Assembly (NCBI RefSeq): GCF_011801145.1
Contig: NZ_CP046172.1
Span: 4,712,001 to 4,776,000, forward strand
Reading direction: 5' to 3'
Length of the DNA: 64,000 bases
From: Nocardia arthritidis
GTDB taxonomy: Bacteria; Actinomycetota; Actinomycetes; Mycobacteriales; Mycobacteriaceae
Under the pieces are notes generated by a model. It searched no databases. It saw only the letters and a program-made list of their open reading frames with translations, and was not told where the DNA came from. Position numbers and translations under genes: made by a program. Shown here in pieces: positions 1 through 9,347 of this stretch. The stretch's first letter is position 1; each line of letters opens with the position of its first letter.

Positions 1-380
1 ACCTCGTCGCCGCCCGGAGCCACCGGCAGGCCCGCATTGATGGTGGAGATCTGCACGAAGCGCCGGACACCGAGTTCCTCGGCGGCCGCGGCCAGCAGCA
101 CCGAACCACCCTTGTCCACCGCGTATTTGCGGGCCGCGCCGCTGCCCGGGCCCGCGCCAGCGGCGAAGACGACCGCGTCGGCGCCCTTCAACACCGCCTG
201 CGCCTCGGCGGAGGTGCTGTGCTCGAGGTCGAACAGCACGGGAGTGGCTCCGGCCGCGGTGATTTCGGCCGAATGCGCCGGATTGCGGACGAGGCCGTCC
301 ACCCGGTGGCCGCGTTCGGCCAGCACCGCGGCGAGCAGCAGGGCGATTTTGCCGTGTCCGCCCGCGATGACGACGTGCAT
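1..380 (-). CDS. NAD(P)-binding atypical SDR / NmrA-like protein (3' end outside window)
   Basis: The ATG at 380 opens a frame of 126 residues that is cut by the window edge. It begins MHVVIAGGHGKIA, a beta strand followed by the glycine-rich turn of a Rossmann nucleotide-binding fold. A second segment (RRFVQISTINAG, near residue 110) matches the strand that carries the active-site region of atypical short-chain dehydrogenases of the NmrA/HSCARG type. Such proteins bind NAD(P)H and act as redox sensors or small oxidoreductases in the cytoplasm. The missing C-terminus, which would set the substrate, prevents a finer call. The DUF2599 gene lies just upstream on the same strand, 50 bases away. 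Confidence 0.8.
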   Translation of the reverse strand, partial: MHVVIAGGHGKIALLLAAVLAERGHRVDGLVRNPAHSAEITAAGATPVLFDLEHSTSAEAQAVLKGADAVVFAAGAGPGSGAARKYAVDKGGSVLLAAAAEELGVRRFVQISTINAGLPVAPGGDE

Positions 381-429
381 GTGGCACTCCCTTCCTGATT
401 GGTTCGATTACTTTGGCGCGCAAAAGGGT

Positions 430-1023
430 TCAGCGGTCGCCGGGGTCCTGGCTGCCGCCGGGGTTGCACTGCGCCGCGACGGTGGCCTCGTAGCCGACGG
501 CGGGCCGCCACGGCTCGAGATTCCAACTCTCCTTGTTCGGCACGACTATCCGCGCCCAGATCCAGTGGCAGACGAATTGGTCGCGCATGCCGGGTGTGTC
601 GGCGTCGGGCGCCATGGCGAGCACCTCCTGCCAGGCGCGCTCGTCCGCACCGGGCCAGGTGGTTTCGCGGCCCGCGATGGTGGGATAGACGCGCAAACGG
701 CGGCCGTCGCCGTCCTGGGTCCACGTGGTGTGGTCGACGAGCGGACGGCCCGCGTACGGATCGGCGGCCGGGGGAGTGGAAACCGTTGTGCCGGTTGCCG
801 ATTCGGTGGGGGAATCGGGCGTGGGCGACTGGACGCCCGGATCTCCCGCACAGGAGATCGGTGTGAGCGCGGCGGCGAATACGGACGCGGCGACCAGTGC
901 CGCGCGGGGCGCACGCCCCTTCGGGATGCGGCGGCGGCTCGGGCCGGACGCGGGATGTCGATTCGCTGCGGTCAGTGCGGTGTCCTCCCTGTTCGTGTAG
1001 TCGAGCCTAGCTGGATATGTCAC
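430..1023 (-). CDS. Secreted or lipid-anchored DUF2599 protein
   Basis: The C-terminal half carries the DUF2599 signature: a Met-Arg-Asp-Gln-Phe-Val-Cys-His-Trp stretch, then SWNLEPWRP and the terminal CNPGG. The family is actinobacterial, exported and of unknown function. The N-terminus has an arginine-rich start, a hydrophobic stretch (ALVAASVFAAAL) and then SCAGD. This is a signal peptide with an imperfect lipobox, so the protein may be lipid-anchored or only secreted. The coordinates use GTG at 1023, which has no clear ribosome site. A CTG codon at 975 is in frame and sits seven bases after a strong AGGGAGGA, so translation may really begin there (181 instead of 197 residues). The linker is rich in Ser, Thr and Pro. 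Confidence 0.75.
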   Translation of the reverse strand: MTYPARLDYTNREDTALTAANRHPASGPSRRRIPKGRAPRAALVAASVFAAALTPISCAGDPGVQSPTPDSPTESATGTTVSTPPAADPYAGRPLVDHTTWTQDGDGRRLRVYPTIAGRETTWPGADERAWQEVLAMAPDADTPGMRDQFVCHWIWARIVVPNKESWNLEPWRPAVGYEATVAAQCNPGGSQDPGDR

Positions 1024-1193
1024 ATGCGTACCAGACGGTCGACCCGGCGCGCGCCGAGGATGTGACCCGCCGGTAACCGACCAGTCGGCCGAAACTTGTG
1101 AGATCTCAAAAGAATCACGGCCGTGCCTGCCGCTCGATTCGGCGGTGCTCGAGGATTGTTCGCAACGTTGGACCGATCGAGAGGCTTTCGTCG

Positions 1194-2438
1194 ATGAGTC
1201 AGGCCCCACGTTCGACACGCAGGGCAATGCCCGGACTACTACGCACGGTCGGCGCGCTGGGCGCGGGCCTGGTGCTGGTACTCGGGCCGGGGGGCGCCGC
1301 CGAGGCCGCCCCGATCTACCCGGCGCCGGATCCGGATCCGTTCTACGCGACGCCGCCGGATATCGCCGACAAGAAACCGGGGGAGGTGCTCGCGGTGCGC
1401 CCGATGCCGCCGCTGCCGATCTTCCCCGACACCACGGTCACCGTCGTCCGTTTCCGCTCGACCAATTCCACCGGCAAGCCGATCGCCGCCACGACGACCG
1501 TGCTCACCCCGCGCGGCCACCGCAAGGACGGTCCGCTGCTGTCCTTCCAGCACATCATCAACGGGCTCGGCGCGGAATGCTCTGTGTCCCATGTGCTTTA
1601 CACCAGTGATCCGAATCTGATCGTGCGTGAGGCTCCGGGCTGGAACGTGCTGCTGTCGCGCGGCTGGTCGGTCGCGCTGCCGGATCACCTCGGGCCGGAT
1701 TTCGCTTACGGCGCGGCGAAATTGGGCGGGCAGATCACCCTGGACGGCATCCGCGCCGTCAAACAGGTCGCCGAATTGCAGGTGGCGGACAGTCCGGTGG
1801 CCATGGCCGGCTACTCCGGCGGCGGGATGGCCACCGCGTGGGCGGCGGCGCTGCAGCCGACCTACGCGCCGGAACTGCGCATCGCAGGCGCGGCCATGGG
1901 CGGTGTGCCGATGAACCTGGTGAAGATGTTGCAGGCGCTCGGACTCGGCACGCATCCGGCCTTCGGGCTCGCGCTGGCCGCCGGGCTCGGCCTGGAACGT
2001 GAATACCCGGACCGCTTTCCGCTCAGCGACCAGCTGAACGCCGAGGGTCTGGCCGCCCGTGCGGCCATCGCCAACGGCTGCACCAACGACATACTCGCCA
2101 CGGGCGCCGGCCACGGTGCGGTCGACTTCGCCAAGACCACCAGCATGATCAACAATCCGGACGCGCGCGCCGTCGTCGAGGAGAACAGCCTCGAACTGTA
2201 TCCCGGCGTCCCGAAAATTCCGGTCTACGAATGGCATTCGCCGATCGACGGCCTCATCCCGGTGGACGCGATCGTCAACACCGACCGCCGCTGGTGCGCG
2301 GCGGGCGACCGGGTCGAGGCCGAAATCCTGCCGGTGCCAGACCATCTCACCGCCGCGGTGCTCGGGATACCGGCCGCGCTGGACTGGCTGGACGCGCGCT
2401 TGCGCGGCGATCCGGCCCCGAGCAACTGCGGGGGTTGA
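1194..2438 (+). CDS. Secreted lipase, LIP family
   Basis: This is a 414-residue alpha/beta hydrolase of the secretory lipase (LIP) family common in Nocardia and Rhodococcus. It should hydrolyse triacylglycerols or other esters outside the cell. The first 38 residues form a signal peptide ending in AEA. The nucleophile is Ser208 in GYSGG, the likely acid is Asp352 in SPIDG, and the base is His384 in PDHLTA. The ATG at 1194 is preferred over an upstream in-frame start because GAGAGG precedes it and the signal peptide then has normal length. A second lipase of the same family follows after 153 bases in the same orientation, suggesting a tandem duplication. Confidence 0.9.
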   Translation: MSQAPRSTRRAMPGLLRTVGALGAGLVLVLGPGGAAEAAPIYPAPDPDPFYATPPDIADKKPGEVLAVRPMPPLPIFPDTTVTVVRFRSTNSTGKPIAATTTVLTPRGHRKDGPLLSFQHIINGLGAECSVSHVLYTSDPNLIVREAPGWNVLLSRGWSVALPDHLGPDFAYGAAKLGGQITLDGIRAVKQVAELQVADSPVAMAGYSGGGMATAWAAALQPTYAPELRIAGAAMGGVPMNLVKMLQALGLGTHPAFGLALAAGLGLEREYPDRFPLSDQLNAEGLAARAAIANGCTNDILATGAGHGAVDFAKTTSMINNPDARAVVEENSLELYPGVPKIPVYEWHSPIDGLIPVDAIVNTDRRWCAAGDRVEAEILPVPDHLTAAVLGIPAALDWLDARLRGDPAPSNCGG

Positions 2439-2591
2439 TTCGAAAAGAGATCATTGCGATTCGGACTCGCGCGGTGCCGCACCGCGTGAGTCGGGCGTAG
2501 CCTGACCTTCTGGCCTCGGTTGACGGGGACATTCGGGGGCCGAAGGCCGCAGCTCTCCGGGCGCCAGGCGAACTGACAGCGTCACCCGAAG

Positions 2592-3986
2592 ATGTGTGCC
2601 ATGAGATGCTTGCCTGCCGTCGCGGCCATTGTGCTGTTACTGTCCGCTGCCGTGACCGGCCGGGCCGCGGCCGAACCGGATCCGGTTCCGCCGTTCGCGC
2701 TGCCGCAGATCTCGCTGCCGAGCCTGCCCGGCCTGATCGACAGCGTGATCCCGCCGCCGCCGATTTCGCCTGCGCCGCAAGAACCTTGGTCGGTCGCCGC
2801 GGCGAGCGGCCTGCCGCCCTCGCTGGCCGCGCTGCGCCAGGCGGTGCTGCCCGGCGAGGTGGGCGATCCGATGTTCGACGAGTGGCCCGCGAACCTGGCC
2901 GACGCCGCGCCGGGCGATGTGCTGGCCACCAGGGATGTGACGGCGTCGGCGGCGCCGCTGCTGCTGGTGCCGATCCGGCAGGCGCTGCTGCTGAAGTTCC
3001 GCACCACCGACTCGCACGGCGTGCCCTCGTACGGCACAGCGACATTGGTGATCCCGGCGGCCGCGTGGCCGGGCCCCGGCGACCGGCCCGTCGTGGTGAA
3101 CAATCTGCCGATCGATGCGCTCGGCCGGGCCTGCGATCCGAGTTACACTCTCGCACACGGCTTTTCGTTCAGCTCGACCAATCTGTCCGATTTCGTCCCG
3201 CCGACGACGCAGCTGGCGGCGCTGCGCGGATACGCGGTGCTGATCCCCGATCACGAGGGTCCGTGGATGGCGTACGCCGAGCCGATCGTCGCCGGGCATA
3301 TCGTGCTCGACGCCATCCGCGCGGTGCGCGGCACGCGGCCCGCGGAGTTCGGGGCGAGCCGGTTCGGGATGACCGGCTATTCCGGCGGCGCGATCGCGAC
3401 GCACGGCGCGGTGAAGCTGATCGACGACTACGCACCGGAATTGGCGGACGTCATCGTCGGCGCCGCGCTCGGCGGCGTGCCTGCCGACTTCGAGCTGCTG
3501 TCCCGCAGTATGAACGCCAATCTCGCCTCCGCGGTGTTCATGGCCGCGGTGTTCGGAATCGGCCGGGAGCGCCCGGAGATCCTGGCGCATATGAACAATC
3601 TGGCGCAGTGGGTGGCCACCTCGCCGATGAAGGACACCTGCGCCGGGCTGTTCGCGCTGCCCGGGGTGCTGATGCTGCCCATCGATGTCGCCGCGAATAT
3701 GCCCGACCCGCTGCATTCGGAGCTGGCCGCCGACATCTATGCGACGACGAGGATGGCCGGGATGAAATCCGCTGTGCCGCTGTACATTTACAACGGCGAG
3801 CAGGAGTTCTGGATTCCGGCCGAAGGCGCGCGCAACCTCTACCGCGAGCAGTGCGCGCTCGGTGCGCCCGCAGTGTATCGGAGCGTATTCGGCGAGCACA
3901 TCATCGCCGCCGCCGTCGGCTATCCGGAGGCCATCGGCTGGCTGGACCAACGACTACAGGGCGCGCCCGCGCCGGACGAATGCTGA
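2592..3986 (+). CDS. Secreted lipase, LIP family, second copy with variant triad
   Basis: This 464-residue paralogue of the lipase upstream has a short signal peptide (about 26 residues, ending GRAAA) and then a proline-rich spacer. The nucleophile Ser264 lies in GYSGG and His436 in GEHII. Where the first lipase has Asp in SPIDGLIP, this one has Glu405 in GEQEFWIP, so the catalytic acid appears to be Glu instead of Asp. That is a conservative change and the enzyme may still work. An alternative start is the ATG at 2601. No strong ribosome site distinguishes the two. Confidence 0.88.
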   Translation: MCAMRCLPAVAAIVLLLSAAVTGRAAAEPDPVPPFALPQISLPSLPGLIDSVIPPPPISPAPQEPWSVAAASGLPPSLAALRQAVLPGEVGDPMFDEWPANLADAAPGDVLATRDVTASAAPLLLVPIRQALLLKFRTTDSHGVPSYGTATLVIPAAAWPGPGDRPVVVNNLPIDALGRACDPSYTLAHGFSFSSTNLSDFVPPTTQLAALRGYAVLIPDHEGPWMAYAEPIVAGHIVLDAIRAVRGTRPAEFGASRFGMTGYSGGAIATHGAVKLIDDYAPELADVIVGAALGGVPADFELLSRSMNANLASAVFMAAVFGIGRERPEILAHMNNLAQWVATSPMKDTCAGLFALPGVLMLPIDVAANMPDPLHSELAADIYATTRMAGMKSAVPLYIYNGEQEFWIPAEGARNLYREQCALGAPAVYRSVFGEHIIAAAVGYPEAIGWLDQRLQGAPAPDEC

Positions 3987-4084
3987 CGCGGCGTCTACCC
4001 GCCTTGCCGGTGTGTCGAGTTCTGCTCCGCCGAAAGGTCATTCGACCATAGAAACTGGACATGTCCACGTGGGAGACTCGGTGG

Positions 4085-5029
4085 ATGCGGCCCTCCGAGG
4101 TACGACATTCCGTTGACTCGCCGTTCACCGAATCGATCGATCCGGCGCTCGACGGCGGCCCTACCGTGTTGCGGATGGTACTCGGCGCGCGCCTACGCCG
4201 GTTGCGCGAGGGCTGCGGGATCAGCAGGGATGCCGCGGGCGAGGCGATTCGCGGATCCCATTCCAAGATCAGCAGATTGGAGCTCGGGCGGGTCGGACTG
4301 CGGCAGCGCGACCTGGCCGATCTGCTCACCCTGTACGGGGTCACCGATGCCGACGAGCGGGACGAGTTCGAGAAGATGGCCAAGGCGGGCAACGCCTCCG
4401 GCTGGTGGCATCGCGAGAACGACTGGCTGCCCAAATGGTTCGATCTCTACCTGGGCCTGGAACAGGGCGCGCAGCTCATCCGGTGCTATGAACCGCGCGC
4501 GGTGCCGGAACTGCTGCAGACGCCCGATTACGCCCGCGCGCTGCTGATGCTGGCGCACTCGCACGAGCCGCCGGACGCGATCGAGCGGCGGGTCGCGCTG
4601 CGGATGCGTCGCCAGCACATCCTCACCCGGGCGAAACCGCCGCAGCTGTGGGCGGTCGTCGACGAGGCCGCGCTGCGCCGCCCGGTCGGCGGCTCGGCGG
4701 TCTGGCGGGCCCAGCTGGAATATCTGCTGGAGGCGGTCGGGCAGCCGCACATCACGGTGCAGGTGCTCGCCGATGACGTCGCCGGTCCGGCGCTGGCCGA
4801 CGGCGCGTTCACCATGTTGCGGTTCGCCGAGGCGGATCTGCCCGACATCGTCTATCTGCAGCAGCTCACCGGCGCGCTCTACCTCGACAAGCGCAGCGAT
4901 CTGGACGCCTATCGCGTGGTGCTGAACCGGCTCTCGGTGCACGCGGCGCAGCCGGAATACACCGCGAACCTGATCCGGGCGCTCACCGAGCGCCATCCCG
5001 ATGTGCTCGACGAGCCGTCCGGGTCCTAG
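4085..5029 (+). CDS. XRE-type helix-turn-helix regulator with DUF5753 domain
   Basis: An N-terminal helix-turn-helix (LGARLRRLREGCGISRDAA, then SHSKISRLELGR) is followed by the sensor-like DUF5753 domain. Diagnostic pieces are the YEPRAVPELLQTPDYARALL segment and, later, DAFTMLRF-like and ITVQVL strands. These Scr1-type regulators abound in Streptomyces and Nocardia, often paired with a small DUF397 protein. No DUF397 partner is visible here. The start at 4085 is chosen because GGGAG lies nine bases upstream. An ATG at 4061 in the same frame lacks a ribosome site. The target is unknown. Confidence 0.85.
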   Translation: MRPSEVRHSVDSPFTESIDPALDGGPTVLRMVLGARLRRLREGCGISRDAAGEAIRGSHSKISRLELGRVGLRQRDLADLLTLYGVTDADERDEFEKMAKAGNASGWWHRENDWLPKWFDLYLGLEQGAQLIRCYEPRAVPELLQTPDYARALLMLAHSHEPPDAIERRVALRMRRQHILTRAKPPQLWAVVDEAALRRPVGGSAVWRAQLEYLLEAVGQPHITVQVLADDVAGPALADGAFTMLRFAEADLPDIVYLQQLTGALYLDKRSDLDAYRVVLNRLSVHAAQPEYTANLIRALTERHPDVLDEPSGS

Positions 5030-5191
5030 GCGTACCTCCGCCTTCGCTGCGGCCATGCGCGGGTCTGCGGACGACTTCGTCGACAGCGCCCGTCAGGCAC
5101 CCGCTCGACTGTAATTCGCACGGTCCCCGTCGTTTTCACCGCAATACCGGCCTGTCCTGTGATAAGAGTGATCCAGGTCTCGGCAATGTAA

Positions 5192-5226
5192 TGTCCCACT
5201 GAGACAATAGGTGGTAAACTGCGGTT
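5192..5226 (+). promoter_or_regulatory. TetR operator and leaderless promoter
   Basis: TGTCCCACTGAGACA (5192-5206) is an imperfect dyad of the form TGTCnCAnTGnGACA and occupies the -35 region. TAAACT at 5215-5220 is a good -10 box and lies six bases before the ATG at 5227, so the transcript probably starts at or next to the start codon. The layout fits autorepression by the TetR protein encoded immediately downstream. Confidence 0.6.
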
Positions 5227-5874
5227 ATGGGGACCGACGACGAAGTCGACCTGGATGGACGGCGGCTGCGCACGCTGCGCAGCCGAGAGGCCCTGGCGCG
5301 GGCGGCTTTCGAACTATTCGCCGAGCGCGGGCTGGACGCGGTGGCGGTGGAGGACATCGCCGTGCGCGCGGGCGTCACCAGGCGCACCTTCAGCCGGCAT
5401 TTCTCCTCGATCGAGGCGGCCGTCCTCGGCGATATCGACCAGGACGTGCACCTGCTCAACGAAACGCTGCGCGCCCGGCCCGCATACGAACCGCCACTCA
5501 CCGCCTACCGCAACGCCGTACACGATTGGCTCGGCCTGGCCTTCGCCGGCCCCGGCGATCCGAAACTGGTCCGGCGCTGGGAACTGTTCCAGTCCTTCGC
5601 CGACGAACCGGCGCTGTTCGCCGCCTACCACCGCATGCGACTGGACGCCGAGGCCGAGGCGCTGCGCATCCTGGCCGAACGGCTCGCCGTGGATCCGGCG
5701 GTCGATCTGCGCCCGGCCGCCGTGGTGGCGACCGGCGCGGCCCTACTCGTCGCCGCCCTACAGGCCTGGGCGGCCGGCGATGATCCCACCACGCTGCCCG
5801 CCCTGATCGAGGGATTCTTCGAAACCCTGTCCGAGTTGGCGGCCGAAGACCGATGCGAGGAGGCACGATCATGA
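5227..5874 (+). CDS. TetR family transcriptional regulator
   Basis: This is a 215-residue protein with a canonical N-terminal TetR DNA-binding domain: AAFELFAERGLDAVAVEDIA, then AGVTRRTFSRHF. The C-terminal ligand domain is unassigned. The stop overlaps the ATG of the next gene by four bases (ATGA), so the two are translationally coupled. A dyad upstream suggests autoregulation. The partner gene encodes an Rv1733c-family membrane protein, so this TetR probably controls it. Confidence 0.92.
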   Translation: MGTDDEVDLDGRRLRTLRSREALARAAFELFAERGLDAVAVEDIAVRAGVTRRTFSRHFSSIEAAVLGDIDQDVHLLNETLRARPAYEPPLTAYRNAVHDWLGLAFAGPGDPKLVRRWELFQSFADEPALFAAYHRMRLDAEAEALRILAERLAVDPAVDLRPAAVVATGAALLVAALQAWAAGDDPTTLPALIEGFFETLSELAAEDRCEEARS

Positions 5875-6452
5875 GTGGCTCGACGGGCGTCTTGCGTCGC
5901 ACCTGCCGGTGGGCGGGCTTGGACCGGAATCCGATGCGGCGCAGAGAGGATCGGCTGCAGTCGGCGTGCGCCATCGCACTGCTCGTGCTGTTCCTCGCGG
6001 CGGCGCCGCTGTTGGCCGTTCTGCTCGGCGGCCGCGTCTACCGGTCCGAAAACGCCGCGGTGCAGGCGGAATTCGCGAGCCTGCACGAGGTGAGCGCCAC
6101 GGTGCTGGAAACCGGTAAGGCGCCGCTGTATTCGCCGATCACCCCGGTGAAGGTGGCGTGGAAGGATGCGGACGGCAGCGAGCACACCGCGGCGTACTCG
6201 TCCACCAAGATCGTGAAACCCGGTGCGACGCTGAATATCTGGCTCAACGGGGCGGGCAATGTGGTGGAACCGCCCGCCGACTCGCGGGCCGCGAGCAAGG
6301 CCGTGCTGGTCACCTCGGGCGCGGTGTTCGGCGTGCTGATCGGCTGCGTCGCATGCTATCTCGGGCTGCGCTACAGCCTGGACCGCAGGCGGCTGCGCCA
6401 ATGGGAGACGGATTGGATCACCGCGGATCTGTTGTGGGGCAACCACAGCTGA
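5871..6452 (+). CDS. Rv1733c-family membrane protein
   Basis: The 193-residue protein has two transmembrane helices: about residues 29-50 (a hydrophobic run starting ACAIALLVLF) and about 142-165. Between them is an extracytoplasmic loop containing VSATVLETG, VAWKDADGSEHT, IVKPGATLNIWLN and GNVVEPP. This order matches Mycobacterium tuberculosis Rv1733c, a hypoxia-induced antigen of unknown function, including the Arg-Asn-Pro-x-Arg-Arg segment before the first helix. It overlaps the TetR gene by four bases and is followed by a strong hairpin. The role is unknown, and the TetR pairing suggests induction by a small molecule. Confidence 0.82.
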   Translation: MSGSTGVLRRTCRWAGLDRNPMRRREDRLQSACAIALLVLFLAAAPLLAVLLGGRVYRSENAAVQAEFASLHEVSATVLETGKAPLYSPITPVKVAWKDADGSEHTAAYSSTKIVKPGATLNIWLNGAGNVVEPPADSRAASKAVLVTSGAVFGVLIGCVACYLGLRYSLDRRRLRQWETDWITADLLWGNHS

Positions 6453-6462
6453 GCCGACGAAA

Positions 6463-6506
6463 AAGCCGGAATCCGGAAGTGACTGTGCACCAACGGATTC
6501 CGGCTT
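6463..6506. terminator. Bidirectional terminator hairpin
   Basis: A perfect 13-bp stem (AAGCCGGAATCCG at 6463-6475 with its complement at 6494-6506) encloses an 18-base loop. It lies between two convergent genes, the Rv1733c-like gene and the carboxylase gene. A-rich and T/A-rich flanks make it usable on both strands. Confidence 0.75.
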
Positions 6507-6523
6507 AAATGTGACGGGTGGGC

Positions 6524-8074
6524 CTAGACCGGCATCAGGCTGTGCTTGCGCGGATTCGCCTTGCGCGCCTGCTTTTCCCGCAGCAGTCGCAGCGCCTTGC
6601 GGATCTCCAGCCGGGTCTGCGCGGGTTCGATCACCGCGTCGATGTAGCCGCGCTCGGCGGCGATCCACGGGGTGGCGACCGCGGCGTTGTAGAAGTCGAT
6701 CATCTGCTGGCGCACCGCATCCCGCTGTTCGACCGGCGTGTTCTCCAGCTGTCTGCGGCCGACGATGCCGACCATGCTCTCCGCGCCCATCACCGCGATC
6801 CGCGCGGTCGGCCAGGCCAGGCTGATATCCGCGCCCAACTGCTTGCAGCCCATCACCGCGTAACCGCCGCCGTACGCCTTGCGGGTGACGACGGTGACGA
6901 TCGGCACCGTCGCCTCGATCACCGCGCGGAAGAAACGGCCGCCGCGCTTGATGACGCCGTTGCGCTCCTCCTCGACGCCGGGCAGCACGCCGGGTGTGTC
7001 GACGACGAAGATCACCGGCAGGTTGAACGCGTCGCACAGCCGGATGAAATGCGTCGCCTTATCCGAGGCGAGCGCGTCGAGCGCGCCGCCCAATGCCTGC
7101 GGCTGATTGGCGACGACGCCGACGCTGCGCCCGTCGACGCGGCTGAATCCGGTGATCAGGTTTTGCGCGGTGCCCGCGGAGATCTCGTGGAAGGCGCCGT
7201 CGTCGAAGATGCGCAGCAGGATGTCGTGCATGTCGTAGCCGACCTTGTCCGAATCCGGGATGATCCGGTTCAGCTCCAGGTCGTGATTCGTGAGCTCCGG
7301 CTCCAGCCCGGGATTCACGATCGGCGGCTGTTCGAGGCAGCTGGACGGCAGATAGCTCAGATACTCGCGGACCCAGTCGAACGCGGCCTGCTCGTCGTCG
7401 GCCACGTGGTGCACGGTGCCGTTCTGCTCCAGCGCCGCCGCACCGCCGAGTTCCTCCGCGGTGACCACCTCGCCGGTCACACCCTTGATGACCTCGGGGC
7501 CGGTGACGAACATGTACGACTTCTTCGTCGCGACCAGCACATCCATATTCACCGGCCCGTATACCGAACCGGCCGCGCACTTGCCGAGCATGATCGCGAC
7601 CATCGGCACGAATCCGGACAGGTCCTCCTGGCGGCGGCACATGAGCGCGTACCAGGCCAGCGAGGTGACCGCGTCCTGGATGCGGGCGCCGCCGGAATCG
7701 TTGATCGCGACCACCGGGCAGGCGTTCGCCTGGGCGAATTCCATGGCGGCGGCGACCTTGCGGCCGAACATCTCGCCGACCGAACCGCCGTGCACGGTCT
7801 GATCGTGCGCGATCACCACGACCGGCCTGCCATCGATATAGCCGCGACCGGTGACGACGCCGTCGCCGTACATGCCGTCACCACCCGAACCGGGCTGGCG
7901 CATCAGCGCGCCCATTTCGACGAAACTGCCCTTGTCGAGCAGCATTCGCACGCGCGCGCGGGCGCTCGGAATACCTTTGGCCTTGCGTTTCGCGATGCCG
8001 GTTTCGCCGGCGGGTTCTTCGGCGAGCTCCAGGAGATCCCGGAGGTGGTCCAGCTTCTCTCGCGTACCGCTCAT
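6524..8074 (-). CDS. Acyl-CoA carboxylase carboxyltransferase subunit, AccD4-like
   Basis: The 516-residue protein is a full-length carboxyltransferase beta subunit. It transfers CO2 from carboxybiotin to an acyl-CoA. It closely resembles mycobacterial AccD4, the long-chain acyl-CoA carboxylase subunit for mycolate condensation. Shared blocks are [85 protein letters not shown] and the C-terminal RKHSLMPV. Here it is not beside pks13/fadD32, the usual accD4 neighbours, so it may be a paralogue. The ATG at 8074 begins MSGTREKL. It is divergent from a mycolyltransferase-like gene, which supports a mycolate role. Confidence 0.9.
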   Translation of the reverse strand: MSGTREKLDHLRDLLELAEEPAGETGIAKRKAKGIPSARARVRMLLDKGSFVEMGALMRQPGSGGDGMYGDGVVTGRGYIDGRPVVVIAHDQTVHGGSVGEMFGRKVAAAMEFAQANACPVVAINDSGGARIQDAVTSLAWYALMCRRQEDLSGFVPMVAIMLGKCAAGSVYGPVNMDVLVATKKSYMFVTGPEVIKGVTGEVVTAEELGGAAALEQNGTVHHVADDEQAAFDWVREYLSYLPSSCLEQPPIVNPGLEPELTNHDLELNRIIPDSDKVGYDMHDILLRIFDDGAFHEISAGTAQNLITGFSRVDGRSVGVVANQPQALGGALDALASDKATHFIRLCDAFNLPVIFVVDTPGVLPGVEEERNGVIKRGGRFFRAVIEATVPIVTVVTRKAYGGGYAVMGCKQLGADISLAWPTARIAVMGAESMVGIVGRRQLENTPVEQRDAVRQQMIDFYNAAVATPWIAAERGYIDAVIEPAQTRLEIRKALRLLREKQARKANPRKHSLMPV

Positions 8075-8324
8075 AAGATTTGCTTGCTGCCCTTCACAAC
8101 ATGCGCCGCAGATCGGCGCGAGGCTCGATGCTATCGGGATTGAGACGCGCGGCACAGTCGTTCCGCGCAAGTCATGGGATAACTCACAGCTATCCCTCTT
8201 GCGCTCTGGGTAGTCGGCGGTTTTGTGACCGGATCCAGTGTGGCGGGCAACCATTGGTCACCGAAGCCAAGAAACGCCGAAATCCCTGCACAGCCAAGGT
8301 TGTTGCCTCTATCGTCGTTGGCCT

Positions 8325-9320
8325 ATGAAGCTGCGCGCGCCGGTCTGCGCGGCGATGGTGTTCATCGCCGCGCTCGCGCCCGCGCCGGTCCTGGCCGATC
8401 CGGTGCCGGTGGCCGATCCGTCCATCAGCCGAACATCGTTGGTGCGCACGGAGGTTGTTACACCGGGCCGGGAGCGGTTGTATATCGCGTCGGCGGCGAT
8501 GGGGCGGGTGATCGCCGTGGATGTGTTGCGCGGCAAGGGATCCGGGCCGCATCCGGCGCTGTATCTGCTGGACGGCGTCGACGGTGAACCGGTGTCGGGC
8601 TGGCTGAGCAAGGGCGGCGCCGCCGAATTCTTCGCGGACAAACCGGTGGATGTGGTGCTGACCAGCGGCGGCGCCGGCAGCATGTACAGCGACTGGCTAC
8701 GCCGCGACGCCGCCCTGGGCGTGAACGAATGGGAGACGTTCCTGACCGAGGAGCTGCCGCCGATCGTCGAGTCGTATCTGAATACCAACGGGCGCAGGGC
8801 GATTGCCGGGGTGTCGATGGGCGCGCAGGCGGCGCTGATGCTCGCCCAGCGGCATCCCGGACGATACCGTGCGGTGGCCGGGCTCAGCGGCTGTTATTCG
8901 ACCGCGGATCCACTCGGGCACGCGGTGACGACCATTACCGTCGCCTCGCGCGGCGGTAACGTCGAAAACCTTTGGGGGCCGGCGTCTTCGCCGGAATGGG
9001 CGGCGCACGACAGCGTGCTCGGCGCGGCGGCGCTGCGCGGGACCGCGATCTACCTTGCCGCCGCGCCCGGCTCGCCGACCGGCGCGGATCTGGTCGAAGT
9101 GGCGAATTCGCCGTCGGTGGCCGACGCGCTGCGGACGGCGGGCGGCGGCGCGGCGCTGGAGGCGGGCGCGCGGGCGTGTACCGAGCGGTTCGCGGCGCGG
9201 CTGGCGGAACTGGATATTCCGGCGACCGTCGAATATCTGCCTGAGGGGATGCATACCTGGTCGGATTTCAAGGCGGAGCTGCCGAAGGCGTGGCCGGTGC
9301 TGGCGGCGGCATTGGAATGA
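8325..9320 (+). CDS. Secreted esterase of the antigen-85 / mycolyltransferase type
   Basis: This 331-residue exported alpha/beta hydrolase has a signal peptide of about 24 residues ending in VLADP. It matches the Ag85/FbpC superfamily in ALYLLDGVDGE near the first strand, the disordered Trp/Ser region, the nucleophile motif GVSMGAQAA and the terminal His in GMHTWSDFKAELPKAWPVL. Ag85-type enzymes transfer mycolic acid from trehalose monomycolate to arabinogalactan or another trehalose mycolate. The start at 8325 gives a normal signal peptide, and the in-frame GTG at 8238 would not. The 250-base gap to the divergent accD4-like gene probably holds both promoters. Confidence 0.85.
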   Translation: MKLRAPVCAAMVFIAALAPAPVLADPVPVADPSISRTSLVRTEVVTPGRERLYIASAAMGRVIAVDVLRGKGSGPHPALYLLDGVDGEPVSGWLSKGGAAEFFADKPVDVVLTSGGAGSMYSDWLRRDAALGVNEWETFLTEELPPIVESYLNTNGRRAIAGVSMGAQAALMLAQRHPGRYRAVAGLSGCYSTADPLGHAVTTITVASRGGNVENLWGPASSPEWAAHDSVLGAAALRGTAIYLAAAPGSPTGADLVEVANSPSVADALRTAGGGAALEAGARACTERFAARLAELDIPATVEYLPEGMHTWSDFKAELPKAWPVLAAALE

Positions 9321-9347
9321 GCGGGCGCCCGTGGCGTTGACAGGAGT

